Below are positions 20,226 through 30,202 of a DNA stretch of 64,000 bases, one piece after another (positions within the stretch are counted from its first letter, which is position 1; every line of letters begins with the position of its first letter). Under the pieces are notes generated by a model. That model was not told where the DNA came from, did not search any database, and saw nothing but the letters and a program-made list of their open reading frames with translations. Source of the DNA: Symbiodinium natans (taxonomy: Eukaryota > Sar > Dinophyceae > Suessiales > Symbiodiniaceae); the NCBI GenBank assembly GCA_905221605.1, contig CAJNDS010002090.1, forward strand, positions 17,501-81,500, in the 5' to 3' direction. The position numbers were made by a program, and so were the translations under genes.

Positions 20226-20435
20226 ATTTAGAGGAACCGGTAGGTTGCATTATCGACACTGAATGCATTCAAGGACCTCACATTACTGCCACAACTGCAG
20301 GGTTTCGTCCAGTCCCTCAAAGCCATCCCCAAACCTAAGCCGCAATCAGACCCCAAACCCTAGACCCAAACCCTAAACCCAATTTAAACCCCATAAGCCC
20401 TAAACCCCCAAAACCCTAACCCCTTCCACCGACTA

Positions 20436-20612
20436 GCTTGTTGGGCCCTAAGGGTTGTACCTTGGACCCTCAAGGTTGCACCCTTGGGTTCTGGCGAGAC
20501 TTTTTGGAGATTTTTCAGGGTAGTATAAGGGCCTCATTAGGAACATGTTAAGGGGAACCTTTAAGGGCCACGTTAGGAACCTATTAAGGGGAACCTTTAG
20601 GGGCACAAACTT
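20436..20612. repeat. Dispersed repeat REP-7, copy 2
   Basis: Shares GGTTG(T/C)ACCCTTGGGTT and TTAAGGGGAACCTTTA with 10036-10150; the latter module occurs twice here. Confidence 0.65.
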
Positions 20613-20692
20613 AGAAACCCTAAACCCGAAACCCGAAACCCTAAACCCTAAACCCTAAACCCCAAACCCCAAACCCTAAACCCTATCCCTTG
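20613..20692 (-). repeat. Telomeric array (CCCTAAA)n
   Basis: About ten units with CCCGAAA and CCCCAAA variants. Degenerate words also at 20336-20430. Confidence 0.9.
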
Positions 20693-20793
20693 GATGGGCC
20701 TGGGCCGACGGCCACGTCCTCCCAGTCGTCATGCCCAGAGTTTTCAATGCGAAGTCGCGCCACCTGGCGCCCCTCGCGCGTGAGGCCGTACCT
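20683..20793 (-). CDS. Exon-like island with AG|G acceptor
   Basis: Minus frame RYGLTREGRQVARLRIENSG then HDDWEDVAVGPGPSKG, ending at a TAG at the array border. The upstream border reads GGCTAAG|GTAC, a non-telomeric AG|G acceptor. Convincing composition, family not recognised. Confidence 0.45.
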   Translation of the reverse strand, partial: RYGLTREGRQVARLRIENSGHDDWEDVAVGPGPSKG

Positions 20794-21404
20794 TAGCCGT
20801 AAAGGACACAAGGTTTAGATGGTTGTATAAGGTATAATATGTATATATATATATAGAGTTTAAGTAACTAGTACTGTTATGTAAGGTTTGCGTAGGGTGT
20901 ATATAGGGTTTATATGGCTTGTTCGGTAGGGCTTGCAAGGTTTAGGGCGTTCAGCGCGGCATCATTGTGTTTTGCGGGACCGAGCCCCCTTCGGAGAACG
21001 AAACTCAGGTAACTCGTAGACTTCAGACACCAGAGTAGGTGTTGCATACTTTGAACCCTGTAGGGCTCGTATTTGTAGCCATTTTAATTTGTGCATACGT
21101 CTCTATTTCTATGCCACAAAAGGAACTAGAAATAAAGATCCATACAAGCTTCGAGCTTAGCAACTTAGACACTCCAAGTTAGAGTTTGTTTCAAGGTGCA
21201 GGACATGCGGCATCGGCTGCGTCCTAAACCCAAAACCCTAAACTCTACACTGGGGTAGGCTGGGGGGCCTTGACTTTATAAAAGTAGTATGTAGGGGTTA
21301 AGGGTACTGAACAAGAAAATTAAATGTTCAAACCTACCCCTCAGGGACAGCCGAAAGCCCAAACTTACCCTGTAAGGCACCCGAACTCCGAAAAGCCCCT
21401 AAAC
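20794..21404. other. Unique stretch, no gene recognised
   Basis: AT-rich patch with (TA)n at 20836-20856. GTAGCCATTTT at 21075-21085 matches 11 bases of the dinoflagellate spliced leader but is too short to call. Confidence 0.5.
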
Positions 21405-21478
21405 CCTAGACCGTAGACCCTAAACCCGAAACCCTAAACCCTAAACCCTAAACCCTAAACCCTAAACCCTAAACCCTC
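21405..21478 (-). repeat. Interstitial telomeric array (CCCTAAA)n
   Basis: Ten units. Confidence 0.95.
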
Positions 21479-21548
21479 CCAGTGCTGACCCAAGCCCAAG
21501 CGTCAGCTTCGTACCGTCACCGGAGTCGTTGTTGACCTTGGCGGGAGG
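21462..21548 (-). CDS. Short exon-like island
   Basis: Minus frame PPAKVNNDSGDGTKLTLGLG then SAL, running into the array to GGFRV and TAG. Plausible but short. Confidence 0.3.
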   Translation of the reverse strand, partial: PPAKVNNDSGDGTKLTLGLGSALGGFRV

Positions 21549-22199
21549 GGGGAGGGAGGCGGAAGACGGGGTGGATCTCGAAGGGGTTCTAGCGTTGAAT
21601 TGCTAGAAATCCTAGACCCTAAACTGCCCGAAACCCTGAACCTCCCTAAATCCCTGAACCCTACATCCTGAACACCTATGTTGGGAGATGAGAGGCAAGG
21701 ATTCCCCTGAAGGTAGCCCTAGAAACCCTGAACCCCATCAACCCTCTATACTCTCTACTGATGTATTGTGTGCCTCTTCTATGAAGTATAGGGGATTAGA
21801 AAGAAGCCTCACATAAGTCTCCTCGAAAGGGAATGGTCCTCTGCCCTCTTGAAAGGGTTCTGAAGCAAGGGCCCTTGAGTTGTAATGTTGTACCTGCTTG
21901 AGTGTGTGAGGGGCCCCCCCTCCCCGCAGAACAGTCGAAGCTGTTGTTGTCTCTGTTACACAGTCCGGGGATTTGTAAACGGGGCAGCGATACCCGGAAA
22001 TTGATTTTAAAGGCGCGATGCGTGGGACTTTCCTATGGCGCCCGGTCGATTTGACTTAACTCAGGATTCCACCGCGCAGCCCCGAACAGTCAGGGTGTCC
22101 TGAATAGCCCAGCCAACCTGACTTGATAGAGGGGGAGCCCCACTAAAGCAAGTGCAAACTTACTAGGTAAATAAGCTGTACATAAGGGGTCCTCCTTTA
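21549..22199. other. Mostly unique stretch
   Basis: About 650 bp with only scattered telomeric words (21610-21740). No exon recognised. Confidence 0.5.
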
Positions 22200-22320
22200 A
22201 GGAGCCCCTATAATCCCTAAACTCTAAGGGCTGCCCCTTTTCAGGGCTTCAAGGGGGACCACGAAACCTAAACCCTGAACCCTAAGGGGTCCCGTATTAA
22301 GGGACCATGCAACTACCCTT
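22200..22320. mobile_element. TIR-3-related remnant
   Basis: The right half, GGGGTCCCGTATTAAGGGACC...CAACTACCCTTA, resembles the right half of the element at 63102-63227. CCTAAACCCTGAACCCTAA lies inside it. Confidence 0.5.
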
Positions 22321-22649
22321 AAGCTCCCCACCAGAAACTGTCCCAGACTGACGTTGGCCCCATTTTAAGATGTTGGATTGCTAATTCGGGTTTCAGGGTT
22401 TTAGGGTTTTTGGGTTGTAGGGCTTTTTTGGGTTGTAGGGTTTTAGGGTTTAGCTCAGGTGCCCAGTAGACACCGCGATTCACGCGGCTTGCCGCAATGC
22501 CGGAGCACTCGTTCACCTGGCCGCGTCACCAAATTCTGGTCGCGTTTCGGCCAGGGTTAGGGTTTTGCGGTTTTTGCGTGGCCAACAAAGGGACCATGGG
22601 CCCAGCTAGAGCCATCAATTCAAGCCATCAAGAAATAGCAAAGACGCTC

Positions 22650-22706
22650 CCTAAACCCTCAACCCTAAGCCCTAAACCCGAAACCCTAAACCCTAAACCC
22701 TAAACC
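22650..22706 (-). repeat. Telomeric array (CCCTAAA)n
   Basis: Seven units, first ones degenerate. A G run follows at 22746-22762. Confidence 0.9.
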
Positions 22707-22962
22707 CCACAAAAACTCAGGAGCAAAAATAGCTTCGACTGTTCTGGGGGGGGGGGGGGGGGCAACACGAAAACAGGTGCAACATTATGGGGTTTGTAGG
22801 GCTATATGGAGTTTCTAAGAATGTCTAGGGGGTTTATTACGTGTATGGGGTTGTAGGGTTTACAAGGTTTGCAAGGGTTTCTAAGGGTTTCTGAGGGTTT
22901 ATATTCACTCTGAAAAGGACGGTAGGATACTTCGCCAGCAAAGCCGAAGTCAATGCATCCAA

Positions 22963-23006
22963 GCCCCTAAACCCTAAACCCTAAACCCTAAACCCTAAAC
23001 CCTAAA
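22963..23006 (-). repeat. Interstitial telomeric array (CCCTAAA)n
   Basis: Six units abutting the Gag-like piece. Confidence 0.95.
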
Positions 23007-23188
23007 GCGTCCGGTTCAGCAGCCCTCAACTCCTTCAAGCGTGCCCTCCATGGGGACCACTGACGAACTCCTTGGATCGCCTCCGAAACCGTAGTCCCCA
23101 ATGAAGGTGGCACCAGGAAATTCAGCATGGTTCCTCTCTCATTGGCCCCTCCCGGCTGATAAACCGTCAAGAGTTTGTAGAAAATCAA
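22988..23188 (-). pseudogene. Retroelement Gag-like fragment cut by a telomeric array
   Basis: Minus frame contains LLTVYQPGGANERGTMLNFL, a spacer, EAIQGVRQWSPWRARLKELR and AAEPDA before the array. The order YQPGG-x-NER, a hydrophobic patch, then EA-x-x-x-x-R-x-W-x-x-W-x-x-R resembles the Gag-like N-terminal region of polyproteins from LTR elements that are abundant in dinoflagellates; I make this match from memory of the motif only. The frame meets TTTAGGG right after PDA and ends in LGFRV plus a telomeric TAG, so the polyprotein is interrupted there. Alternatively this is a host gene exon. Confidence 0.45.
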
Positions 23189-24010
23189 CGTGGAGCTGAG
23201 ATGCCCAATCTCCGTTTTCGGCCGGTTTGTGGGTGTATAAAGGTCTATAGGGTTTCTAAGGGTGTCTACGGGTTTTCGGTCTTTGTAGGGTTTACAACCC
23301 TAAACCAGAATTAGGGTTTACATATAGGCATCTCTGAGATTTTGTGGTTCCCCTGTGGTACCCCAAGATATTTCCGAAAGGACTCCACCCAAAACCAAAC
23401 AAATGTATACGTATAGTAAGACAACAAATACATATTAGACAGAAAAGCTAGGGTTTAGGGTTTAGGGTCTATGGGAAACCCTCGTAAAAATACTCTAAAC
23501 CAACAATCCCTTGAAACCCAAAACCTCCTACAACCCTACATTCCTAAACCCTAAACGCCCTAAACCCTAAACCTTGGCCTGTGAAGTCTGCACGTTCCCG
23601 AAGCTCTCGCCGGCCTGCCGTTGGAGAGCTATGTGGGGCTTCCGATGGCGTTTAGGGCTTGGAGTTCAGGGTTTTCCTTTGGGGGAGGGTTCCTTATACT
23701 GTTGCGCGGCACACTATGGACCCGATTTGGGGAAATATCCATGTAGCTGCCAAGGCTTTATGTGGGCTTAGGGCTCAATAGGGTGGAACAAACATTGGCA
23801 GATTTCGGTCTTTTTGGGTATACAGGCTAACCCTAAACCCTAAGCTCCAAAGATACTCTGACCTTTCTACACCCCCCCCCACCCCCACCCCCCCTGCCCA
23901 GCCCCTAAGGTGAGAGAACGGCGGTCAAGCCTCAAGCTCGAAACCGCGGACCCTAATCCTCAGGTCTCATACGTAGGTTCACAAGAAAAGCCACCCCACC
24001 CCGATGCTGA
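23189..24010. other. Mostly unique stretch
   Basis: Scattered telomeric words at 23280-23300, 23450-23480 and 23540-23575, C-rich patch at 23870-23895. An open plus frame at 23574-23771 lacks convincing features. Confidence 0.5.
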
Positions 24011-24106
24011 AGCCCTCCACCCCACCTGAAGAACGCCAAGGTGCAGAGAGGACTTGGGGTTCTGCTTGGGGATCAAGCTTCTGCTGCCCAGAACCCTAAA
24101 CCCTAA
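24011..24106 (+). CDS. Exon-like island, telomeric stop
   Basis: Plus frame SPPPHLKNAKVQRGLGVLLG then DQASAAQN, running into the array as PKP and TAA. Plausible, family not recognised. Confidence 0.3.
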   Translation, partial: SPPPHLKNAKVQRGLGVLLGDQASAAQNPKP

Positions 24107-24166
24107 ACCCTAAACCCTAAACCCTAAACCCTAAACCCTAAACCCTAAACCCTAAACCCTAAACCA
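24092..24166 (-). repeat. Interstitial telomeric array (CCCTAAA)n
   Basis: Ten perfect units. Confidence 0.95.
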
Positions 24167-24278
24167 CAGGCTTTGGAATGCAAGCTGAACCCAAAGGAGG
24201 CCTCGAGAACCCCCTGAACCCCAAAAACTCCAAGCTCCAATACCGAAGCACAAGCATCTGGGGTGCCCCCAAAATCAG

Positions 24279-24375
24279 GAACCCTAAACCCTAAACCCTA
24301 AACCCTAAACCCTAAACCCTAAACCCTAAACCCTAAACCCTAAACCCTAAACCCTAAACCCTAAACCCTAAACCC
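24279..24375 (-). repeat. Interstitial telomeric array (CCCTAAA)n
   Basis: Fourteen perfect units; 112 bp separate it from the preceding array. Confidence 0.95.
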
Positions 24376-24478
24376 TTGGCCCCACCTGCGTCGTGGGGCA
24401 CTGCAGGAGCTTGCGTGTTGCATCCTCTCTCGTGATCCCTACGAGGATCCAGGTATCGGTGCAGTACACGCATGGCCC
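24368..24478 (-). CDS. Exon-like island, Cys-containing
   Basis: Minus frame GPCVYCTDTWILVGITREDA then TRKLLQCPTTQVGP, ending RV and a telomeric TAG. The upstream border reads CTTTAG|GGCC, a possible AG|G acceptor. Strongly protein-like, family not recognised. Confidence 0.45.
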   Translation of the reverse strand, partial: GPCVYCTDTWILVGITREDATRKLLQCPTTQVGPRV

Positions 24479-24531
24479 TAAAGCCACTTTAAAGGAAACC
24501 CCCTTTAAGGAGCAAGTATGTACCATATAGG

Positions 24532-24670
24532 TTGGGATGTTCCCCCCTATGCTAACAGTCGGTAGTAGGGACTCTAATCCCTGAACCCTAAACCCTAAAC
24601 CCTAAACCCTAAACCTCAGGTTGGGATCCCTATTAAGGGCACCTGTTAGTATACGGGGGAACATCCCCAA
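24532..24670. mobile_element. TIR-1 element (hAT-like MITE) containing a telomeric array
   Basis: Ends TTGGGATGTTCCCCCC and, inverted, GGGGGAACATCCCCAA. Flanks CATATAGG / TGTATAGG match at 6 of 8 positions. Against the sister copy at 42783 this one has an extra segment near 24580-24627 holding CCCTGAA and four CCCTAAA units, bordered on both sides by ATCCCT. Confidence 0.8.
24579..24618 (-). repeat. Telomeric array nested in TIR-1
   Basis: Five units, see the enclosing element. Confidence 0.9.
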
Positions 24671-24727
24671 TGTATAGGTAGGTGGACAATGAAGGCTCTT
24701 GTGTACAGCAAAAGCTCGATGAGTTGG

Positions 24728-24815
24728 CTTAGGGTTTAGGGTGTCGGGTTTGTATAGGGTTTAGGGTTTGGGTTTCGGGTTTGGGGTTTCGGGTTTGGGG
24801 TTTAGGGTTTAGGGA
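24728..24815 (+). repeat. Degenerate telomeric array
   Basis: TTTAGGG mixed with TTTGGGG, TTTCGGG and TTTGTATAGGG. Confidence 0.8.
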
Positions 24816-25146
24816 TACTCTGCAAGAACAATATTAACAGCACTGCTGCAAAAGCAGTCTTGCTCCGCCAGGTAGGTCGCATGGAGAGCGCTAACCCGCT
24901 AACTAAACCCTAAGCTCATTGGGCATCGCAGGGATGATTGGCAGTTTGGGCTAAACTCAAAATCCAAAACCCTAAGCCCTCAACACTAAACCCCAAACCC
25001 TACCAGACTGAACTCCCCCTTCCCTCTTCCCCCCACCCCCCCCCCCCTCCCTCCAAGCCCATCCCGTCCTGGTCATCGGCGGCCACCTCGTTTGGGGCCT
25101 GCCAAATCAGACCTTGGCTCTCTCAAAGGAGGTTGCAGGAGTATCT

Positions 25147-25239
25147 CTTAGGGTTTAGGGTTTAGGGGTTTAGGGGTTTAGGGGTTTAGGGGTTTAGGGG
25201 TTTAGGGGTTTAGGGGTTTAGGGGTTTAGGGTTTAGGGT
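25147..25239 (+). repeat. Variant array (TTTAGGGG)n
   Basis: Nine TTTAGGGG octamers flanked by TTTAGGG heptamers. Confidence 0.9.
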
Positions 25240-25578
25240 ATGTACATATATATACATACATACGCATGCAAGTTAATGTGAAGTTTAAACGCACTTCTTG
25301 GGAAATAGCTTGGGGTTTGCATGGGCTTATAGGTGAACGGATGATGGGAGCAGTATTTTGATTAGCTAACATAATATATAGGATGCTTAAACCACCTAGA
25401 CCCTAAGACCCCAAGCACCAAGCCCTGACCCCAAACTCAAAACCCTAAGCCCTCAGCCCTAAACCCGAAACAACCCGAAACCCTACTTGTAGTAGAGGGC
25501 TATATTATGACACGAACCCTTTGGCTGGCCTCGGCCAAGAACGGGATCCAGGGTCCACCGTAACAGTAAGTAAGAACC

Positions 25579-25682
25579 AAATCCTAAACCCTACCCTAAA
25601 CCCTAAACCCTAAACCCTAAACCCTAAACCCTAAACCCTAAACCCTAATCCCTATAAACCCTAAACCCTAAACCCTAGACCC
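25579..25682 (-). repeat. Interstitial telomeric array (CCCTAAA)n
   Basis: About 14 units with one CCCTATAAA. Degenerate words at 25380-25485. Confidence 0.9.
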
Positions 25683-25794
25683 TCCAGACCGAGCCCCTTG
25701 AAGCACTGAGCTCTCAAGCTCTCAAGCTTTCGAACTCCCCGAAGGGGGTTCTCTCGCAAAAATGGGCCCCTTCCTGTGTTGGAAGCCCTTGGAC

Positions 25795-26125
25795 CTAAAA
25801 CCCTAAAACCCTAAAACCCTAAAACCCTAAAACCCTAAAACCCTAAAACCCTAAAACCCTAAAACCCTAAAACCCTAAAACCCTAAAACCCTAAAACCCT
25901 AAAGCCCTAAAACCCTAAAACCCTAAAACCCTAAAACCCTAAAACCCTAAAACCCTAAAACCCTAAAACCCTAAAACCCTAAAACCCTAAAACCCTAAAA
26001 CCCTAAAACCCTAAAACCCTAAAACCCTCAAACTCTAAAACCCCGAAACCCTAAACCCCTAAAACACTAAACCCCCTAAAACCCTAAAAGCCTAAAACTC
26101 TAAAGCCCTAAAACCCCAAATCCTA
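25795..26125 (-). repeat. Long variant array (CCCTAAAA)n
   Basis: About 29 nearly perfect CCCTAAAA octamers to 26030, then decayed units. This is the longest array in the window and uses the octamer TTTTAGGG instead of TTTAGGG. Confidence 0.95.
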
Positions 26126-26349
26126 CATGTACGAACCCCCCAAAGCAGACCACAACTTCAAACCCTAAACCCCATAAACCCGAAAAGCCCTACAAACTAT
26201 AAACCCAAAAAAAAATAAACCACACATATGATAATGCGAACCCCCACACCAGACCATGACTTCGAGAAGTGCCCCCCCCCCCAACAAAAATGCTAGAAGC
26301 CCTTCGCAAGCTTCAGGTGGCCCAACTACTTTAAAGGAGCCCCTTGGAG

Positions 26350-26655
26350 CGGTTTAGAGTTAGGGTTTTAGGGTTTAGGGTTTAGGGTTTAGGGTTTAGG
26401 GTTTAGGGTCTAGGGTTTAGGGTTCAGGATTTAGGGTCTAGGGTCTAGGATTTAGGGTTTCCAACAGCTAAACGCTGTGCCAGCTGCCAGTACACGGCCC
26501 CACGGCCACGGCCAGCCAGGCAAGCGCTGCCTTCAGAAGGGTTTAGGGTTTAGGGTTTAGGGTTTAGGGGTTAAGGTTTTAGGGTATAGGGTTTAGGGTT
26601 TAGGGGTTAAGGTTTTAGGGTTTAGGGTTCAGGGTTCAGGTTTGGGGTGCAGGTT
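26350..26655 (+). repeat. Two degenerate telomeric G-strand arrays
   Basis: 26350-26460 and 26540-26655 with an 80-bp unique island between. A C run and unique DNA (26125-26349) precede. Confidence 0.85.
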
Positions 26656-26785
26656 CAGGATTTGTCCATAGCAAGTGTTGCCTACCAGAGACTGCATATG
26701 CAGGAATGACAAGCTCTGCAATGCTGGTTTGGGTCCACAGAGTTGACATTCATGAGGGTTTGGAGGGTATTGGGTTGACGCAAAA

Positions 26786-26794
26786 AGTATGCAT

Positions 26795-26825
<31 letters not shown>

Positions 26826-26864
26826 GTACATGTGTATATATATATATATGTACTTACTCATGTG

Positions 26865-26897
<33 letters not shown>

Positions 26898-26928
26898 GCA
26901 CTTACTCATGTGTGTATATATATATGTA
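26786..26928. repeat. TA/TATG microsatellite
   Basis: (TA)n with TACTTACTCATGTG words repeated three times. Confidence 0.95.
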
Positions 26929-27183
26929 TGCATGCCGAGGCGACGTTGGGCTGTCTTGCCCGTTTTGGGGCCCTCCCCTCTCTCAACCCCTAAAGCCCCG
27001 GAACCCCGAGACCTTTTCAGACTCCTAGACCCGTCTCTAAGGGCCTTAATAACTAGAATAGGGTTTTGGGGGTTATCATAGCATAATTATACTACTTATT
27101 CCGACTCCTACAGCACACCCCAAAACCCTAAACCCCTAAGATTCCATGAACACAAAGTCGAACACCCAGAGGGAGGGAATGAG

Positions 27184-27252
27184 GTACCCTACCCTACATG
27201 ATCCCTTAAAGGGTATGCATAATGTATACCCTTCAAGGGGTTATATAGGGTA
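27184..27252. repeat. Hairpin sequence
   Basis: GTACCCTA at the left pairs with TAGGGTAC at the right, and AAGGGTAT pairs with ATACCCTT around GCATAAT. Possibly a small foldback element. Confidence 0.5.
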
Positions 27253-27270
27253 CATGCTCCCTTAATAACC

Positions 27271-27327
27271 GAAACCCTAAACCCTAAACCCTGAACCCTG
27301 AACCCTAAACCCTAAACCCTAAACCCC
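27271..27327 (-). repeat. Interstitial telomeric array
   Basis: Eight CCCTAAA/CCCTGAA units. Confidence 0.9.
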
Positions 27328-27466
27328 ACAGGTTCGGGTTAAACAGCCGCACATGCAAGCCTGGAGCTGGCGCTTCATTTTCCCGACATTAGCAAGGGCA
27401 TCATCCGGCGCATTAGCCTCTGCCGAATTGAGCCAAGCTGAAGATGGCGGCAGCAATTTTTCTGAA
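27319..27466 (-). CDS. Exon-like island between two arrays
   Basis: Minus frame LLPPSSAWLNSAEANAPDDA then LANVGKMKRQLQACMCGCLT, ending GV and a telomeric TAG. The island is 135 bp. Composition is plausible; family not recognised. Confidence 0.35.
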
Positions 27467-27564
27467 CCCTGTAAACCCTAAACCCTGAACCTTGAACCCT
27501 GAACCCTAAACCCTGCACCCTAAACCCTAAACCCTGAACCCTAAACCTTAAACCCTAAACCCCA
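27463..27564 (-). repeat. Degenerate telomeric array
   Basis: About 14 units of CCCTAAA, CCCTGAA and CCTTGAA. An opposite array lies at 27673-27725. Confidence 0.9.
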
Positions 27565-27861
27565 CACGTTCGGGTTCCAGCCGATGCAGGATCTAGGTTC
27601 AAGACCTGAGGTTATTCCAGGGGTTGCCGAGAAAAGGCCCCATGCCCCTGAGGTAGCCTATACAGGAGGTCCTTTAGGGTTTAGGGTTTAGGGTTTAGGG
27701 TCTAGGGTTTAGGGTCTAGGGATTAGCCTAGTAACCTCAAGGAAAGGGGTGCCCCTCTCATTGTTTGGGGGTCATATGCGGTTTATGGAGGATGATGGAA
27801 GGTTACCACTGGGCATCCTCGCATGATGAGGCCCTTCATGGAGGCCTCTCAAGGGTGTAGT

Positions 27862-27940
27862 GCCCTAAACCCTAAACCCTAAACCCTAAACCCTAAACCC
27901 TAAACCCTAAACCCTCAAGCCTAAATCCTCAACCCTAAAC
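27862..27940 (-). repeat. Interstitial telomeric array (CCCTAAA)n
   Basis: Eleven units, the last ones decayed. Confidence 0.9.
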
Positions 27941-28067
27941 CGACACTGGGAGAGACCCCCAAGCAAAGACCTTCCATCTCTTTCCAGACAACCCTAAGTT
28001 CCGAATACCCACCCCGGGTCGGGGGTGTGCGCGTCGTGTGCAGATGTGTGCAACGACGACGGGTTTT

Positions 28068-28360
28068 GGGTTTTAGGGTTTAATGTTCAGGGTTCAGGGT
28101 TTAGGGTTCAGGATTCAGGGTTTAGGGTTTAGGGCTTAGGGTGTAGGGTTTGGGGGAGACCACAGTATCCTCAAAGCTCGGAGTTCAGGGAATCCGGGAA
28201 GATCCGAACGACCCATGTCGGTAAGAAGCCACATGCGCCTTAGGCAAACAGGCTTTCCAGGGCTTCCAAGTTGATCCGGTTCGATTTGACCTGCCAAGCA
28301 TGGTTTAGGATTGAGGGTCTAGGGTTTAGGGTTTAGGGTTTGGGATTGAGCGCTTGGGGC
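28068..28360 (+). repeat. Two short telomeric G-strand arrays with a 147-bp island
   Basis: 28068-28155 and 28303-28360. Confidence 0.8.
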
Positions 28361-28399
28361 TTAGAGCCTAGGGATCTACGCTCTTTGGCTGAGTCTTTG

Positions 28400-28517
28400 G
28401 CAATGTGGGCTTAGGGTGTAGGGTCTCGGGCATCGCGCGGTGCCAGCCGCAGGAAATACCACGTGGCACCATCAACATGCCCATGTGTGTGCGGAAGACT
28501 GGAACGCCCCAAGCTTT
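28400..28517 (-). CDS. Exon-like island
   Basis: Minus frame KAWGVPVFRTHMGMLMVPRG then ISCGWHRAMPETL, after which it runs through telomere-like PKPT words. The Trp/His/Met-rich part is protein-like. Family not recognised. Confidence 0.35.
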
Positions 28518-28535
28518 AGACCCGACCCAGGCCTG

Positions 28536-28643
28536 AATCCCTAAACCCTAAACCCTAAACCCTAAACCCTGAACCCTAAACCCTAAACCCTAAACCCTGA
28601 AGCCTAAACCCTAAACCCTAAACCCTAAACCCTAAACCCTGAA
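28536..28643 (-). repeat. Interstitial telomeric array (CCCTAAA)n
   Basis: About 15 units. Confidence 0.95.
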
Positions 28644-28734
28644 GCGATATTGCCTTGGCCTTCTTGGTGAGGCCGATTAGGACGGACCTCGCGCAATCAC
28701 CCAGAAAGCCTAGACAAAGTTCTCCGAGTTGAGG

Positions 28735-29112
28735 GCTTAGTGTTTCGTTTAGGGTTTAGGGTTTAGGGCTTAGGGCATAGGGCTTAGAGTTTAGGGTTTA
28801 GGGTTAAGGGTTTAGGGTTTAGGGTTTAGGGATTAGGGTTTAGGGTTTAGGGTTTGGGGTTTGGGGTTTGGGGATTAGGGGTTTAGGGTTTGGGGTTTAG
28901 GGTTGTAGCTAGGGTTTATGTTGGGGTTTTAGGGGTTTCCTGAACTATTCAAAATACGTGTTTGCACAAGAACGCGGACTGGTGCATGGCCCAGGTTCCC
29001 CCCAATGCAACCCTCGAAATCGAAGAGGGGCGTGCCGTTTTTCATGGAGTTCAAGATGAGGGTTTAGGGTTTAGGGTTTAGGGTTTAGGGTTTAGGGTTT
29101 AGGGTTTAGGGG
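28735..29112 (+). repeat. Telomeric G-strand arrays
   Basis: 28735-28940 (degenerate, with TTTGGGG units) and 29057-29112 (perfect), 116 bp apart. Confidence 0.9.
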
Positions 29113-29267
29113 TTGCCCACCATGGTTCCATAATGAGGAATACCCGTTTACTCTGAGTCCCAGGGTGTCCCATAAAAACCAGGGTAAGACACTTTCCCCC
29201 AAGGGTCCACACACCTAGAATAGTATACACTTGGGGCATAGAAAGGGTTCCCATGTAGTAGGCTTCG

Positions 29268-29441
29268 AACCCTAAGCCCTAAACCCTAAACCCTAAACCC
29301 TAAACCCTAAACCCTAAACCCTAAACCCTAAACCCTCCCCCAACACCCAGACCCTAAACCCTAACGCCCAAACCCTCAACCGTTTAGGGTTTAGGGTTTA
29401 GGGTTTAGGGTTTAGGGTTTAGGGTTTAGGGTTTAGGGGTT
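29268..29441. repeat. Opposed telomeric arrays
   Basis: C-strand array 29268-29338 and G-strand array 29382-29441 enclose only 43 bp. The arms could pair into a long hairpin. Confidence 0.9.
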
Positions 29442-29556
29442 CAAGGTTTCGCGCCCTGGCCGAGGTCCTTACTGCGTGCAGCTGGACACGGAGGTTCGCC
29501 TTGACGCCCCGTGGGGCGCCTTCCTGAGACACCTACGACTCAACCCTAAACCCTAA
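29440..29556 (+). CDS. Exon-like island, telomeric stop
   Basis: Plus frame FKVSRPGRGPYCVQLDTEVR then LDAPWGAFLRHLR, ending LNPKP and TAA in the next array. TTCAAG|G at the left border is a possible AG|G acceptor. One of the most protein-like islands; family not recognised. Confidence 0.45.
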   Translation, partial: FKVSRPGRGPYCVQLDTEVRLDAPWGAFLRHLRLNPKP

Positions 29557-29831
29557 ACCCCAAACCCCAAAGCCTAAACCCTGAAACCGCAAACCCTAAA
29601 CCCTAAACCCCAAACCCTAAACCCTAAACTCTCCCGGGACCTCATGATTATGTCCTTCAGGGTTTGCCCAGCATCATACTTCCAGGAACCTCACTAGCCC
29701 AAGATTGTGCCCACAAGGGGTCTCCCAGCATCCAAGAGAAGCCCAAATCAGGAGAAACTTTGAACCTCTAAACCCTAAACACTAAACCCTAAACCCTAAA
29801 CCCTAAGCCCTAAACCCTAAACCCTAAACCG
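29541..29831 (-). repeat. Two telomeric C-strand arrays with a 132-bp island
   Basis: 29541-29632 and 29765-29831. Confidence 0.9.
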
Positions 29832-29938
29832 ACTTCATGGGCAAACTGCACCTCAGGCATTTTCCGGAGCACCTTGACTCCAAAGGTATACAAGCCAAAA
29901 GCGTGAGATTCTTGGGAGTCGACGAGATGCGGCTTTTA
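29810..29938 (-). CDS. Exon-like island
   Basis: Minus frame PHLVDSQESHAFGLYTFGVK then VLRKMPEVQFAHEV, ending GLGFRV and a telomeric TAG. Protein-like; family not recognised. Confidence 0.4.
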
Positions 29939-29943
29939 CGCTA

Positions 29944-30202
29944 CAGGGTTTAGGGTTTAGGGTTTAGGGTTTAGGGTTTAGGGTTTAGGGTTTAGGGTTC
30001 AGACTTTAGGGTTTGGGATTTAGTGGTTTAAGATCACGGCTGCGCGTCTTTTTTGATCATGTGACAGGGAGCTTTGCTGTCAAGAAGCCAAGGCTTCTGC
30101 GTTCCGTAGGGTCCGAGACGAACCCAGAAGTGACAGCGTTTAGGGTTTAGGGTTTAGGGTTTAGGGTTTGGGGTTTGGGGTTTGGGGTTTAGGGTTTAGT
30201 GC
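29944..30202 (+). repeat. Two telomeric G-strand arrays
   Basis: 29944-30025 and 30137-30202. The 111-bp island between has an open plus frame after GTGACAG|GGAG (ELCCQEAKASAFRRVRDEPR) that ends in a telomeric TAG. Confidence 0.85.
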
